Positions 48,875 through 60,729 of a stretch of 64,000 bases of DNA are shown piece by piece. Under the pieces are notes generated by a model. The model did not search any database. It was not told where the DNA came from and saw nothing but the letters and a program-made list of their open reading frames with translations. Positions within the stretch are counted from its first letter, which is position 1. Every line of letters begins with the position of its first letter. The stretch is from Desarmillaria ectypa (lineage: Eukaryota > Basidiomycota > Agaricomycetes > Agaricales > Physalacriaceae): the NCBI GenBank assembly GCA_030407005.1, contig JAUDYN010000003.1, positions 2,170,001 through 2,234,000 on the forward strand, in the 5' to 3' direction. The translations under genes were made by a program, and so were the position numbers.

Positions 48875-50752
48875 ATGGCCATTCTCCTTGGAGGTAGAGT
48901 CTTCGGACCAAGGACAACACGCAGTTTTCGACGCTGCCTTAGCTCCGCGACCGTCATCAGCATCCCAAAGGCCGATGTATACCGCTTTGGAGACGCGAAT
49001 GCGGCGTCTACTCCTGTCTTTCGGGACTTGGATTGGACTGTGAAGGAGGGAGAAAGCTGGGCCGTCGTTGGCTTCGCTTCGCACGAAAAACACGACTTCT
49101 TCCAGGTATGAATGTCGTTTCGCTGTCCTTATGACATTCAAGGGTCTCTAGATGCTTCTGGGGAATCTCAGGATATCGCCTCATCCACCACTGCCTGGAG
49201 GTCTCTTTCCTTTCCTCCTTTCTAGAGACCCACAGGCGCACGTTTCTGTAGTCTCGTTCGGCAGCCGACGTCGCAGCAGTGGAGGCGCCTTCTACGACTA
49301 CACGGCCCGCTATGGTGCCGTTCAAGAAGAGGACCGCGTAACCCTCCGTCAGCATATGTTCCCAGAAACACTGAACGTTGACGTAGTCCCTCCGGAGCTG
49401 AGTGACCCTTCCAGCGAAGCTCAGGTTCGAGTTGAACTCTCAGCTGAAAAGCAGCAGTTCTTCGATGACCTCGTAGAACGGATGGGTCTCAAGAAATTCC
49501 TGGATCTTCCTCTCATTGCGCTAAGTAATGGTCAGACACGTCGGGCGCGTATCCTCAAAGCTATATGGACTCAACCGGAGCTCCTTCTTCTAGACGAACC
49601 TCTTAGTGTGTGAATGCTCCTGTTATGAGATTCGACCCTATCTTAATTGTCTGCAGCTGGATTGGACGTCCAAAATCGCCCTAATCTTTTGAATCTTTTG
49701 CATGACCTTCACCAGTCACGGTCGCCTCGCGTTATCTTGGGACTGAGAGCCCATGACCTTGTTCCTGACTGGGTTACTCACGTCGCGCTGTTGAGAGGGA
49801 GAAAAGTCGTCACAGGGCCAAAAGATATCATTCTTGGTGAAGAAGCTCTTCGGTCAAATCATGCAACCGCGACAACGGCTACTCAAATTGTCACCAACGA
49901 AAGCGGTGCCGTCGTTGCGGACCTGAAAAATGTACGGGTTCGGTACGACAGTCGCGTCGTTCTGCGTGACATCAATTGGCAAATTCGCCAGGGTGAACGA
50001 TGGCATTTGCAAGGCGGAAACGGCATGTCGTCCTTCTCTTCCTCTTACATCATAGGCTCACAGACGGAATAACCACAGGCTCAGGGAAAACTACCCTACT
50101 TTCGATTATCACCGGTGATCATCCCCAGTCCTACACTCAACTCGCCTCTCGGTCTTCTCACCTTCATATCTTTGGGCGACCACGCTCGCATATACCAACA
50201 CCGCATCTCCAATCCCTTATCGGTGTGCTCTCTCCAGAAATGTTTGACGCCTTCCCTCGCAGGCCCGGAATGTCCGTCTGGGATGTCGTCGGGACGGGCT
50301 TTGACGGTACATTCGTACCGCGCGGAAAACACAACGTTGGAACCGGTGTAATGCAAGAACTTGCCGAGCTTGCCGTGCAATGGAGAGTGACTAGATGCGA
50401 AGAAGTCATTGCCGCTTTGGGTCCCGGAGCCTGGGGAGGCGAGCATTCTAGCGAGGATGCGACACAGTTTAAGAACAGATATTTCGTTGAGCTTTCGGTC
50501 GGTGAACAAAGGATGGTGCTGCTCATGCGCGCGTTGGTTGGACGACCGCAGCTGGTCCTTCTCGACGAAGTCTGGAGCGGAATGGATGAAGGTATGGTAA
50601 ATGCGGCGAAGAGATATCTTCGAGAAGGAGGCGTCACTAAGGATCAAGCTGTTATTGTCATCACCCATTGGGAAGACGAAGTCCCTTGGAGTGTTCAAGA
50701 CGGGGTCAAGAAGATACGTCTCGAAAAAGGACACGGCACCATTCTTCAGTAA
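48875..50752 (+). CDS. Soluble ABC ATPase with two nucleotide-binding domains (ModF/YDR061W-like)
   Basis: Exons 48875-49105, 49152-49605, 49657-50022 and 50079-50752 total 1725 nt, 574 residues. Two ABC domains are present and no membrane segments are seen, as in bacterial ModF and yeast YDR061W, whose role is poorly known. The N-terminus (GPRTTRSFRRCLSSATV) is basic and could target mitochondria. Domain 1 has a degenerate P-loop (GFASHEKHD instead of GxxxxGKS/T) but an intact signature LSNGQ and Walker B LLLLDEPLTGLD. Domain 2 has a good P-loop GGNGSGKTT, signature LSVGEQ, Walker B LVLLDEVWSGMD and H-loop VITHWEDE. A GC-AG intron (50023-50078) interrupts the second P-loop. If it is retained, the product stops soon after with no second domain. 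The function is not established. Confidence 0.88.
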
Positions 50753-50841
50753 TTTCTTTGTAGTAAATACAATGTACATCATCAGTATCTTTACAGAAGG
50801 ACACGGTAATTGGAAACTTGGCGACAATATCAGTGAACACT

Positions 50842-52161
50842 TCAATCCCATGGATCCCCTTCCTCCTCTTCAACGACCACAGGCGGAACTGGACTAGGTG
50901 TTTTGCTGCCGTCAGCCAGTGGTGCGCTGGACGACCAATCACTTTTACCCCAGTCGCCTGTCCGACCTTGCCCATCTTCGTCTGCCCAAAATTGACTGTT
51001 TGTAGCAGTGTTTTCGTCATTCCTATCACTGCCCTTGTCATCTATCTTCTCTTTCACGCCGTTTCCGCGCCTCTTATTTCTCACCGTTTCGCGCCGTTTT
51101 TCATTCTTCTTCTTTTTCTTCCCGTCTTTTTCTGCATTTTTCTTCTCTTTCTCTATATCCCTCAACAGCTTGTAATATGTACCGCATATGGCTTTCTTGC
51201 AAACACGTTTATGGGTAGGGCAAATGGGTAACGCATGGTTCGTCTTCGTGTCTTGTTCCCATATATTCTCGACAGCTTCATGCTCGTCTTCATATTGCTT
51301 AGGTGCTTCATCGGCATTTGTCTGGTCTTGGGGGCGGAGGCCAGGCGGATGAGCGGGATCGCCGTGATTCCGAACCCGTTCTCCTTGAGCGTTGGGAATA
51401 CTTTCTCCAGGAGTAAGTTTAGCATCTAAGATGAGTAGATGGAAATCAGTGGGAATACGATCCGGTGTTATACAGTCTGTGACTGACCGGGCTTCGGCGT
51501 CTGCCTGAACGTGAGAAAAGAGCGGGGAAGGGGACGACAAAGTGATCGGTTTATCCGATCCACAACGGGTGGAATACAGTAATGAGTAGTTGGATATGGG
51601 TGCATAATACTTGGGTGACGCCTATCAATACTTCATGCCACCTTGAGTTATGCTTGATAACTTACTCCTTGCATTGAGGACGAGACCATCCTTTGAACCA
51701 GCTGTCCCTTACTGAGACTCTGTGCCACCCTACCCAGACAGTCGTCATTGAAGACCGAATGGTAGGTAAAAAAAATATTAAGACCAACCATCGTTTCTCA
51801 ACGCGAGATCAGTGGAGTGCAAGCACGGGAAGATTTGCGAGATATACTCTCGTTCTTCCTCAGATGGCGCCAGCAGGAACTCTTTCCAGCGGTGCTCGCC
51901 TAAGAGAGTTTCTCTTTTCTTCGAGCAATTCTTCTCAATCTCCACGATGATCATCGAAGGGGACTTGGAGTGCGATTAGCCGAGGATCTTCAAGTCATTG
52001 CAATGACATACACTGGGCTTGTAATAAAATGCATAAAACTGTCTTGGGGAATCTATGCATGCGGCGATCCAGCGTACATGTTTGATTATATCTTCCCCTT
52101 GATCCCACTCAAAGTTGAGCGGATAAGGTTTGCTGACAGTGAAATAGTCTGCATCGCCCAT
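50842..52161 (-). CDS. Uncharacterised protein, orphan paralogue B
   Basis: The family is not recognised. The gene has several short introns and a product of roughly 350 residues. It starts MGDADYFTVSKPYPLNFEWD and continues EDIIKHVRWIAAC, YAFYYKP, IIVEIEKN, LLGEHRWKEFLLAP, WHRVSVRDSWFKGW and PYPTTHYCIPP, each with a counterpart in the gene immediately upstream (paralogue A). The C-terminal half holds a Cys/His cluster (PICPTHKRVCKKAICG), a long Lys/Glu-rich segment and a final GDPWD. The long middle segment of paralogue A is largely missing or unrelated here. It starts 263 bp downstream of the paralogue A stop, same strand, which fits tandem duplication. No function can be assigned. Exact exon borders at 51.54-51.95 kb are approximate. 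Confidence 0.7.
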
Positions 52162-52424
52162 GATCGTTGCTTGTCAGCCCGGATATTATTGATGACTCAT
52201 CATATGGGGCTGGGAAATTGATGAAGGTCGCTGACGTTTACAATCAAACTTGCGATTACATTGATACTACGTGGTATTGTAATACAATTCTCTCGGCTAT
52301 ACTTCATGATACAAAACAAGACAGAATAGATGCATTGGTGACGACAATTGGGAAATTTAGCGAGGGAAGAAGTCCACTATCGAAAAGAAAGCTGCTATTC
52401 GAATGCGAACTTGAAAGCGGTTTA

Positions 52425-54190
52425 TCAGTCCCAGGGATCACGTTCTGAAACGGGACTGGCCCTTTGATTGCTGTTTGCACTTCCTCCACGACGGCGGACA
52501 CCTTTTCCTCCGCGGCCACGTCCTCTTCCAGCTCCCCTGCTAGCGGCACGCGCCTGTTCTGCCTCTCTCCTCCGCTGTTCGATCTGTTCCCGCTTTCTCT
52601 GCTTGGATGCTTCCTCGCAAATACCCGGTTTACAGTTTGGCCGGCCGTGACGAGGGCATAGAGGTGCGCTAACAATAGATGTATCGTCCGCCGCTGGCCA
52701 CAAATTTTCTCCGCTAGCATTATCGACAGACAAGACAGCGGGTTCGGTGACCTTGACATACTCATATGGAGGAATGAACATCGTATCAACGGGATCCTCA
52801 TCATCTAGTCCGTCACCCAAAATGTAAGCATCCGCTTCACGGTCTTCGGCTAAGGAAATGCGCGCGACTTGCTTATCAAGAGAACCTTCTTGCGTCGCAT
52901 TACTAACGGAAGTGCCAAAGCTAGAAATTATGGTTCGCGTAACACCGGGAGGAGCAGAAAAGTTGCTCGAGGGATTAGCTCGAAGACCTGGTGGACGAGA
53001 TGGGGCTGATCCTCTAGAGATACCCGCCAAAGGTTTACCAGACGATGCTTGAGCTAAGATGGCATTAGTTAAACAAATCACTTTAGCTGACACAAGAATG
53101 CTACCTACATTTCCCGCCAGATGCTTGATCTCCACGATTGCTCCCCCCTGCAAACTATCAGAAATATGATACCAGAATTCAGAAGAAGTTGGTGCATACA
53201 AGCGGCAGGAGATGTGGCTTTGTTGTTTTGAGCAATGGGCTGATTCCCTGTAACGCCTCAAATGTTAAAGAACCCTGAAGGACTGCATGAAGGCACTCAC
53301 AACGCGAGGCTGGAGCTGTCGGGTTCGTACCGCCGTTTCTAATCGAAAGATTTATTCCCCCGCGGCCACGGCCCCATGCACCTAGAAGAACGGGACCAGT
53401 GCTAGGACCTGTGTCGGTCTTCGCATCCACCCAAGAGATGGAGCCTACGACTGCTGGAAAATCAGCGATGATCAGCCATGGAGAACAGTTGACTATACCT
53501 GGCTTAGTTGGAGGCGGTGGTGGAGGTTTGTACAAGGCGGGAAGTGGACGACACAAAGACTTGTTAGTCCTGTCCTCATTGGGTGGTACACAATAATGGG
53601 TTGCGGGATACGGCTGCATGAAACTTCACTAGTCGCGTGAAATAATATACGGTGAGTTGGAAGTCAGCACTCACTCTTGCACAGGGGACCATCCTTTGAA
53701 CCAATCATCTTCGACCGCAACTCTGTGCCAACCTATCACGATCGTCAGAACAAGGCAAGAGTAGGTGAAGCCACTCGCATACCGTCTTTAACAACCAAGC
53801 GATTGTTTGTGTGAAAACAAGGAAAAACCCGAGTGACCCGTTCTCTTTCCTCTGGGGTCGGTGCCAACAAGATCTCCTTCCAGCGGTGCTCACCTAGAAA
53901 GCTGGCTTTCCCTTTTGCATTATTCTTTTCGATCTCAACGATAACCATGGAGGGTGCCTTCATAGTATCCTTAGGGACCAAAGACGCTGTAAAATACAGG
54001 AAATGCATACCTTGGGTTTGTAATGGAACGCATAGAAAAGCTTGGTACCGACGCAGGCAGCGATCCAACGGACGTGCTTCAAAACATCCTCATGGATGTC
54101 CCAGTCAAAGTTGAGTGGATAAGGTTGACAGACGGAATAGTAGTCGGCGTCGTCATCGAGAAGAGGCGGGGTGGGAACTCGCTTGGGCAT
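52425..54190 (-). CDS. Uncharacterised protein, orphan paralogue A
   Basis: The family is not recognised. Exons 54190-54011, 53969-53783, 53732-53675, 53623-53499, 53453-53301, 53247-53200, 53147-53109 and 53053-52425 total 1419 nt, 472 residues. The N-terminal globular part has PYPLNFDWDIHEDVLKHVRW, LFYAFHYKPK, MVIVEIEKNN, LGEHRWKEILLAPTPEER and VEDDWFKGWSPVQ. A proline run (PPPPPPTKPG) leads to WVDAKTDTGPSTGPVLLGAW and a G/R/S/P-rich middle. The C-terminal third has FIPPYEYVKVTEPAVLS, a Cys/His cluster (PLCPRHGRPNCKPGICE), a charged coiled-coil-like Arg/Glu segment, RGRGRGG and a final RDPWD. The mix of a globular head, Cys/His cluster and RG repeats hints at nucleic-acid binding, but that is inference. 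Paralogue B lies directly downstream. Confidence 0.75.
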
Positions 54191-54719
54191 GTTCGAGGTA
54201 GTATAAATAGGAAGCTAAGAAGTACGTAGTCAATCATGGTGGATGCTACTTATATTTGTGCTCGAAGCATGTACAAACAAAATACGCGACGTCTGGGCAT
54301 CAACCTTCGCCTTTGTTCAAAGGGGGTTGCGGACCGTTGTTCCGGCCCACCTGTCGGTCGATCTTGACCCTGACTAGGTAGGGAAATTATACCATGGACG
54401 TGGAAGAAAGGCGAATTCCCTTCTCTGTCAGATACCCTACCCTACATTCATAGAACAACAGTCTCGTCAGCTCAGAATTTTTATTCCTGGGTTTCTCCAT
54501 GACTGTCTTCAATGTTCATTTCTCAGTGTGAAACTGAAGCAGCAAAAGCTGGGTATAGGACCAGGCTATGCTACACACATGTGATGGCCATCAACAATAG
54601 TATATTGCAAGGACAACCATCCTAGCACATATACGCGTCTATAGGTATCCCTGCATCTAGCCTAGATGTCCAACGATAAAAATGGTTTACAACACTTACG
54701 ATTTCTTCCTAATACATTT
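54191..54719. other. Intergenic interval between TrpRS and paralogue A
   Basis: These 529 bp hold the 3' region of TrpRS and the promoter of paralogue A. No gene or strong motif is seen. Confidence 0.5.
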
Positions 54720-56300
54720 CTAATTCGCGGTCTGCGCTTTCCCCAGAGTAGGAACTATTTTCCTGTTGGCATCCATGAACGCCGAAACAGTCTCATCTGT
54801 AACCTTTGCCCGCTTCTCCTGGAAATCTCCGACGAACTTCTGCAAAGCCTCGATGCACTTCGCTTTCAGCTGCCCTGTCAACAATCGTCCCGCCCGGTAG
54901 TCCTATGAAGGAACTTCGTAAACGGCCTAAATTTCGGAGGAGACGGAACTAACCTCTCCAATCTTTGCTATTTCATCATCATCCTCCAATAGACATGTCA
55001 GATATTGATAGCTAACATCTACATCTGTGTTGCCTCCCAGCCGGCGATGTTCCTCTTCCGTCTCCTGGCCACCTGAAAACCCGTGCTTGTTTATCTTGTT
55101 CTTGATCTGTGCCGGCTTGTCGGTCATGTAGATACTGCTATTGGGATCGCTAGCGCTCATCTTCGTCTGGGCTCCTTGTAGTGCGGGGAAGAATTTGGAA
55201 TACAGCGTCATTGGTTTCGGATACTTGAGTTTCTGCGCGACGTCTCTTGTAAGACGGAAATACGGGTCTTGGTCGATCGCGCAAGGAATAAGGCAGGGGA
55301 TATTGGAGATCGTGCCATATATCTGTGGGAAGGAGTTGGAGAAGGACGGGGCAGCTTGGATGGCAGTAAAATGGATTCGACCGATGTTATCCGAGTCGGT
55401 AAACCCGAAGGTAGCCTTGGCTTGACTGTAAGTGATCTGCCGGGAGATTTTCGAGATGTTCTCATAAAAGGGGCCCGAGATGTAGTCATAGTCGCTAAAT
55501 ATGAATGTTTTTGAAAGGTCGAAGCCAACAGCGATGATATCTCGGGCGTTCTGCCTTCCAAACACTTTGGTCTGCTCCGGCTTGAGCGACTGTTTGAATA
55601 GGAATTTTTCGTCGTCTAGGCCGCGATCAGATGAACATTCAAATAAGACGGTGCCAGATGCGTGCCTGTAAGCTGCACCACCAGCGGGACATCAAAGACA
55701 TCTTGTAACCATCTGGGAGCAATTTGAGCAGACAGAAATGGGATGCTACTTGAACCTCTCACTTTGTAAATACGAAAGGTATCATGTGGCCAAGATGCAT
55801 ACTGTCGCTACTGGGGCCGCGTCCTGTGTACAAGAAGAAGGGTTTTCCCTGTTCATATCGATCTAAAAGTTTGTCAAAATCTCTGTTGCTAGCGATTAGT
55901 TCTCGACCAAGAATCTACGGGGGAGGCACACCTATGCGAGAAAAACAGTCCACGCCTAAGGAGGACATGCGGTTTCTTCCCAGTCAACTTTTCGAACCTC
56001 TGTAACATTGCCTCGTCTATTCTTCGGGTACCAAATTGGACAATGAGTTTGTCGTAATCGATTGCTTGCTGCTTTCCATCGGAAGATACGCTTCCTTGGA
56101 CGTCCCACGGTGTAACGACTTGGTCGTGCGAGGAAATTGGCGGGCCAGTGCTTGTTGTTACTTCTAGTACTGGACTGGATAAAATCTCAGATTGGGTTCC
56201 TGGGACGACATTGGTGGACCACGTACTCTTTGAGAGACGCACCCGCCAGTGAAGATCCCAGCTCCTCAATCGCTGGTGCTGGTACTGGTGAGGCAGACAT
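54720..56300 (-). CDS. WRS1: Cytoplasmic tryptophanyl-tRNA synthetase
   Basis: This class I synthetase charges tRNA-Trp. The HIGH-type motif is seen in [18 protein letters not shown] and the KMSKS-type motif in [12 protein letters not shown]. Other segments are [79 protein letters not shown] and [13 protein letters not shown]. The C-terminus reads [20 protein letters not shown] to a stop at 54722-54720. Four or five short introns interrupt it. I start at 56300 ([20 protein letters not shown]). The first intron joins exon 1 to [13 protein letters not shown]. The eukaryote/archaeal-type layout without a mitochondrial presequence indicates the cytosolic enzyme. Confidence 0.94.
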
Positions 56301-57306
56301 ATCTACTCGGAATTGAAGGTATAGAAGGATCGGGAAATCCCAAGTTGCAGAGCAGGGAAATGAGTAGACGTGGAATTCGAGTCAGAGCGCGAATTCACTG
56401 CAAATTTATCGAGATCTTATCTTGATTTTGATAAGAACATTCACTGTACCATATCGGGAAACGGGTCACGCGTGGATTAATCTCATTATTTACATTCCTA
56501 CTATGATCTCATCACTACGCGCCTCTCTTTATTATATCCGAAGGCCTCAAGTATAGAGTGTTACATACCATCTCTCCCACAAAATATGCGCTGGACTGTA
56601 TGACATGCTTAGTTCCTACTGAGGCACTTGGTCAAGTTCATCGGTCAACCGAAACTACTCACCATCGGAAACACAGACATATCAACCTACAGCATCATCA
56701 GACACTACGAAGAGTCAATGCCGATATATCACACGCAAATTGTCTGTTCCATAAACTCTTAACATCAATGATTCGACATGAAATGGGAAGAACAGAAATG
56801 TACTGAGACGCCCACAGGTACACAGTTTTTGGACGCTCGGAATTTAATCGATCCTTATGAAGGCGCCGGCGAGAATAACTCTATATGTCAGGCAGTGACG
56901 GAGGAGACATCGGACCAAAAATGCAAGCCGCCATGAATCAAGCCCTCGACTTTCGTCTGGGTTCGGTAAGCACACTCTCTAAATGTCCTAACAGGCAAAC
57001 AGTTGAGATTTGATGGTGAGATGAACGATGATGAATCCTCGCTTCAAAATTTCGTTGCACAGGGAGGTCTATCACTGAAGTGGATGGAGGAAAAGGCGGC
57101 CACGGTCGTGGTCGTAGTGGGTTACGATTAACACGTCTAATGGTAGGCCTTCACCAGGCTACATCATCGCCATCGATTTCATCTATGAAAGAAATGCTGA
57201 TTTTTCGCACTTGTGCATTCAATTCATGCATATGTACTTGGTTATACATTGTATCGACTTGCCTTCGGCCCATTTCAAATTCTTCTGTAACTACCCGCCA
57301 TATCCT
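56301..57306. other. 1-kb interval upstream of TrpRS, no supported gene
   Basis: This lies between the TrpRS start and the Het-C stop, both on the minus strand. Short open frames exist, but none has family resemblance. It presumably holds the TrpRS promoter and the Het-C 3' UTR. Confidence 0.5.
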
Positions 57307-60300
57307 TCAATAATCGTATTCACGCCTTTCTTCATGATGTCCATGGCGACGTCCATGGCCGCGATCATTGTCGTCATCCCGAATGTTCATTCTTTCAGCG
57401 CCAAATGTGTCGCCTGATCCGCCATAGCTGGGGTTATACCCTCCGCCTCGGGCACCTTCAAATTCCTGGGGGGGAGGAGGCCGGCCGAAATCGTCGCCAC
57501 CCCCGTCGTAACCACCTCGACTACCGTATTCACCTCCCCTACTCCCATATTCTTGACGAGGAGGGGCACCACCATATCCCTCTTCATCATGACGGCGGCC
57601 ATGACCACCTCCATGACCACCACTACCGTAGCTTTCACTTTGTTGACCATATCCGGAGGATTCAGTCCGTCCACCATATGAAGACTCATTCCTACCGTAC
57701 GGCGAATCGTTCCTGCCACCGTACGACTCGCTTCTGCCTCCATAGGAGACCTCAGGACTACCGTACGATGAATCGTCGCGGCTGTAGCTTGTTTTCTGCC
57801 TACTTTCATGCGATTCATCTTGGTAGGAAGGCTCAGCCTGTAGACCATAGGTAGACTCGTCACGTCCACCATATGAGGGCTTGGTCCTTCCTCCATAAGA
57901 AGATTCGTTTGTACCGCCATACGACTCAGACTCAGTGTTTCTTCCATAGGTGGATTCGTTGCGTCCACCGTAGGAGGATACGTCTGTATCGCCATACGAA
58001 GATTCGGTGTTCCTTCCGTGGGTGGATCCAGAGTCATTGCGCCTCCCGTAAGAAGATTCGTCGTTTCTGCGTCCGCCGTACGTGGACTCGGTCCGGCCAG
58101 GGTATTCGTTCTGACCGCCGTGGGTGGATTCGATTCGGCCCCCAGACGATGATTGCTGACTGCTGCCATGCGACTGGCCACTCCCATATCCGCCGGAACT
58201 CTGGTACGAGCTCTGGCCCTGGTAGCCACTGCTCTGAGTCTTACGGCCGTAACTCGCGCTGCTTCCATGCCCACAACCGCCATAGCCAGGTTCAACGCTT
58301 CCATCTCCCTCTCTCTTGTTCTTTCCCTCGCGAACGGCATCCTTTGTTAATTTTCCAATAGTGTCGCGTGCCTCCTCACCCATAGCACCGACCCACTTCT
58401 CAAGTTCGTCGTACATTTGGCGCTGAATCTGGCTATTACCGCTCGCATAATAGGGGTGGTGGAAGGCTTCGAGGATCTAAACATAAATGAACAAATATTT
58501 CTTGCCGATAGAAAGGAAATCGGCGAACCCTGTTGATAACTTCGTCGGGATCGCTACCATTCGACCAAGCCTCAACAATGAGCTGAACACTATTGACGAC
58601 CACGATTTGAGCAATCTTCCCTGCAGGCTCGTTGAGAATCAGACCAAAATGGTCTTTGGATAAGAGACTGTGCGAAGGGTCAGACGCATCGGCGTTGTCA
58701 AAGACTTCGTATTGGTCATCGGAGTCTATGACAGCTTTGCTTCCTTCGCCGAGGACCGACGTCGCTTGGGTAAGGATAGGCGTGAGCCAGGGCGCAATAA
58801 CGGTGTACACGTCTGATGCAGAGGGCGTTAGTTTCAGCCGGAACAACAAAGACGGAAAACACACATGCAGTGAGCGCATTACTCAGCTCGTCGATCAAGT
58901 CACTCAATCCGGGGACCATCTCGATCTTAGCGATAATGTCTCTGTAGACATCATCGCGCCATTTGAGTAAATCCAGAAGCTGCTTCTGGACCTCAGGTGG
59001 CGCAACGTTATTGGGGTCGAAGTGGTATGCTTGAGACTGCGCTTGCAGTTGCTCTCCCTGACTCATCTTGTCATCTCCTCCACCAACCTTGCTGAGTATT
59101 TTCTTGAGAGCGGATAACTTTTCAGCGGTGTCGTTGTTTTGCGAGGTCTGTGCCATCTGATCGTTCAAGGCTGTGACACTAGCCTGGCTGATATGGTCGG
59201 TCGCTTCTCCAAGCATCGAGTGCATAAAGTCGGCACTACCAAATGTACCGGTGACAAGAGGTGGAACTCTTTCACCAGAGGGAGCCTGCAAGTAGACATT
59301 ATCGCCGACGTGACAAAAAACGTCTTCATAGCCCATCTTGCGGAGGCCAATCTCACACCAGTTGCTATGCGCGAGAAGATCCTCCATAGTGTGTAGACCT
59401 GTACCAAGCAGACGAAAAGCTTCATACAAGTCGGCACCTTCTTGTCCGGACGCCCTGCGACCATATTCGATGCATGCTCGGAAAGTGCGACGGATATGGG
59501 CTGTAGACGAATCCCAGCCCTGATCTTCCGTCGCCATATAGTTCTTCATACCCGTTCGCTCGTCGACCTCGAGTTCACGAGGATCAACAGGCGGACGAAG
59601 TTTGGGGTGGAATTGACGAGCATCGCCTTCTTTCTCAGCATAACCTCTCCAGGAGGGTAAGCATTGAACGGGAATGGAGTGGAAGTGACGCACTTTGGGT
59701 TATCGATATGTTCCTTGTTTTCGTTATCAAATAATCAACTATCGCTACTGGGAAAGGAAAATAAATAACATACAACGGGCAGGTAGACACCAAGACGATC
59801 GGGCGTGACCTCGAACTCCCTGGTGGCAAAGCCAAATGCCTTATAATGAAATGAGCCAAGATCGGTATAAGACAGGGGACCGCTCACCATAAAACCAAGA
59901 ACAGAGACAAGGAGAACAAGGGTATCCGCGCTGAGTTTGCTTAAGCCAGCGATATCCATCGCCTGAGAGTAATCCCTCAGCCAGTTACCCTGTCGGAATG
60001 TAAGAGAAAGCTCTCATTGACGATATCATGCGTACGAAATAAACTTTCTTGATATCTCCTTTGTTGAATTTTGAACCTCCAGAGGCATTGTCCATAACTT
60101 TCTTAGCAAAACCAAGGATTCCGCCCCCAGTGGCGGCACGACCAGCGGATTTAACGACTGGTCAGACTGATCAGAGGATCAGGGATCGAGTCTCAAGGTT
60201 AAACACAAACCTGTCTCCAAAATGTTCTCGATGTCGCCATGGCGGAACGCCTTGTCATTGAGGTAGGCAAAATCTGGGATGTCTCCGGCACCAAATGCAT

Positions 60301-60370
60301 GGGCGCTAGGGAGAGCAACAAGAAGAATCGTAACAGCTAAAAGTATGTTAATTGTGTTGGTGGGAGGCAT
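57307..60370 (-). CDS. hetC: Het-C family protein (heterokaryon incompatibility C-like)
   Basis: The signal peptide INILLAVTILLVALPSAHAF is followed by the Het-C start FGAGDIPDFAYLNDKAFRHG. The core has KVYFGNWLRDYSQAMD, LSADTLVLLVSVLGFM, GYAEKEGDARQFHPKLRPPV, ENYMATE-type sequence and FRLLGTGLHTMEDLLAHSNW. The last is a characteristic histidine-containing block. The last exon (to 57307) encodes a helix (MYDELEKWVGAMGEEARDTI) and then about 300 residues of G/S/Y/R-rich repeats ending in a His/Arg tail. In Neurospora, HET-C alleles control vegetative incompatibility. In other fungi the family is widely conserved and its cellular role is unclear, so a self-recognition role here is not implied. 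Several short introns lie between 60.2 and 58.4 kb. Confidence 0.9.
57420..58270 (-). repeat. Degenerate G/S/Y repeat tract in the Het-C coding region
   Basis: The translated tract repeats units such as SSYGGRNES, TYGRNTES and PSYGGRDES, about 8-9 residues (24-27 nt), with shorter G-rich units near the 3' end. It is coding on the minus strand. Its composition has few stops, so other frames also stay open across it. Such tracts are prone to length change. Confidence 0.8.
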
Positions 60371-60729
60371 GATGGTGGTGGTTAGGAAAGAACAAGTGAA
60401 CGACGGATCGCGGCTGGATCGAGGCTTGGCATTGGCTTGGCAATTTCAGTCGCAATCGATATGACATCACAGCCACACTAGGGGCTCCGCGGAATAGCGC
60501 TCGGCGTCAGCTTCGGGTGCAGCTTCGTTTCCCAAGTTACGGTCGTAATTCCTAACCGATGTATTAAGATATAACTACAGAAGAGACTACAAATAAATAT
60601 GTAAAAAGCGTCGTCAAGCGTGAGTATCAGATATTTAAAAATCAGCGTGATATAATAAAGTAACTGGTATATATCATTGTTTCGTTAACATCACCGCGAC
60701 GTGTCTTGCTCATCCAATATGGTATACGG
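60371..60729. other. Intergenic interval upstream of Het-C
   Basis: These 359 bp hold the Het-C promoter and the 3' end of the next minus-strand gene. The middle (about 60550-60670) is A/T-rich. Nothing else is recognised. Confidence 0.45.

Noticed and set aside
57387..58340. A 317-codon open frame in another minus-strand frame over the Het-C tail, plus plus-strand frames
   Set aside because: The G/S/Y repeat has few stop codons in any frame. Only the frame that continues the Het-C exon has a coherent protein pattern.
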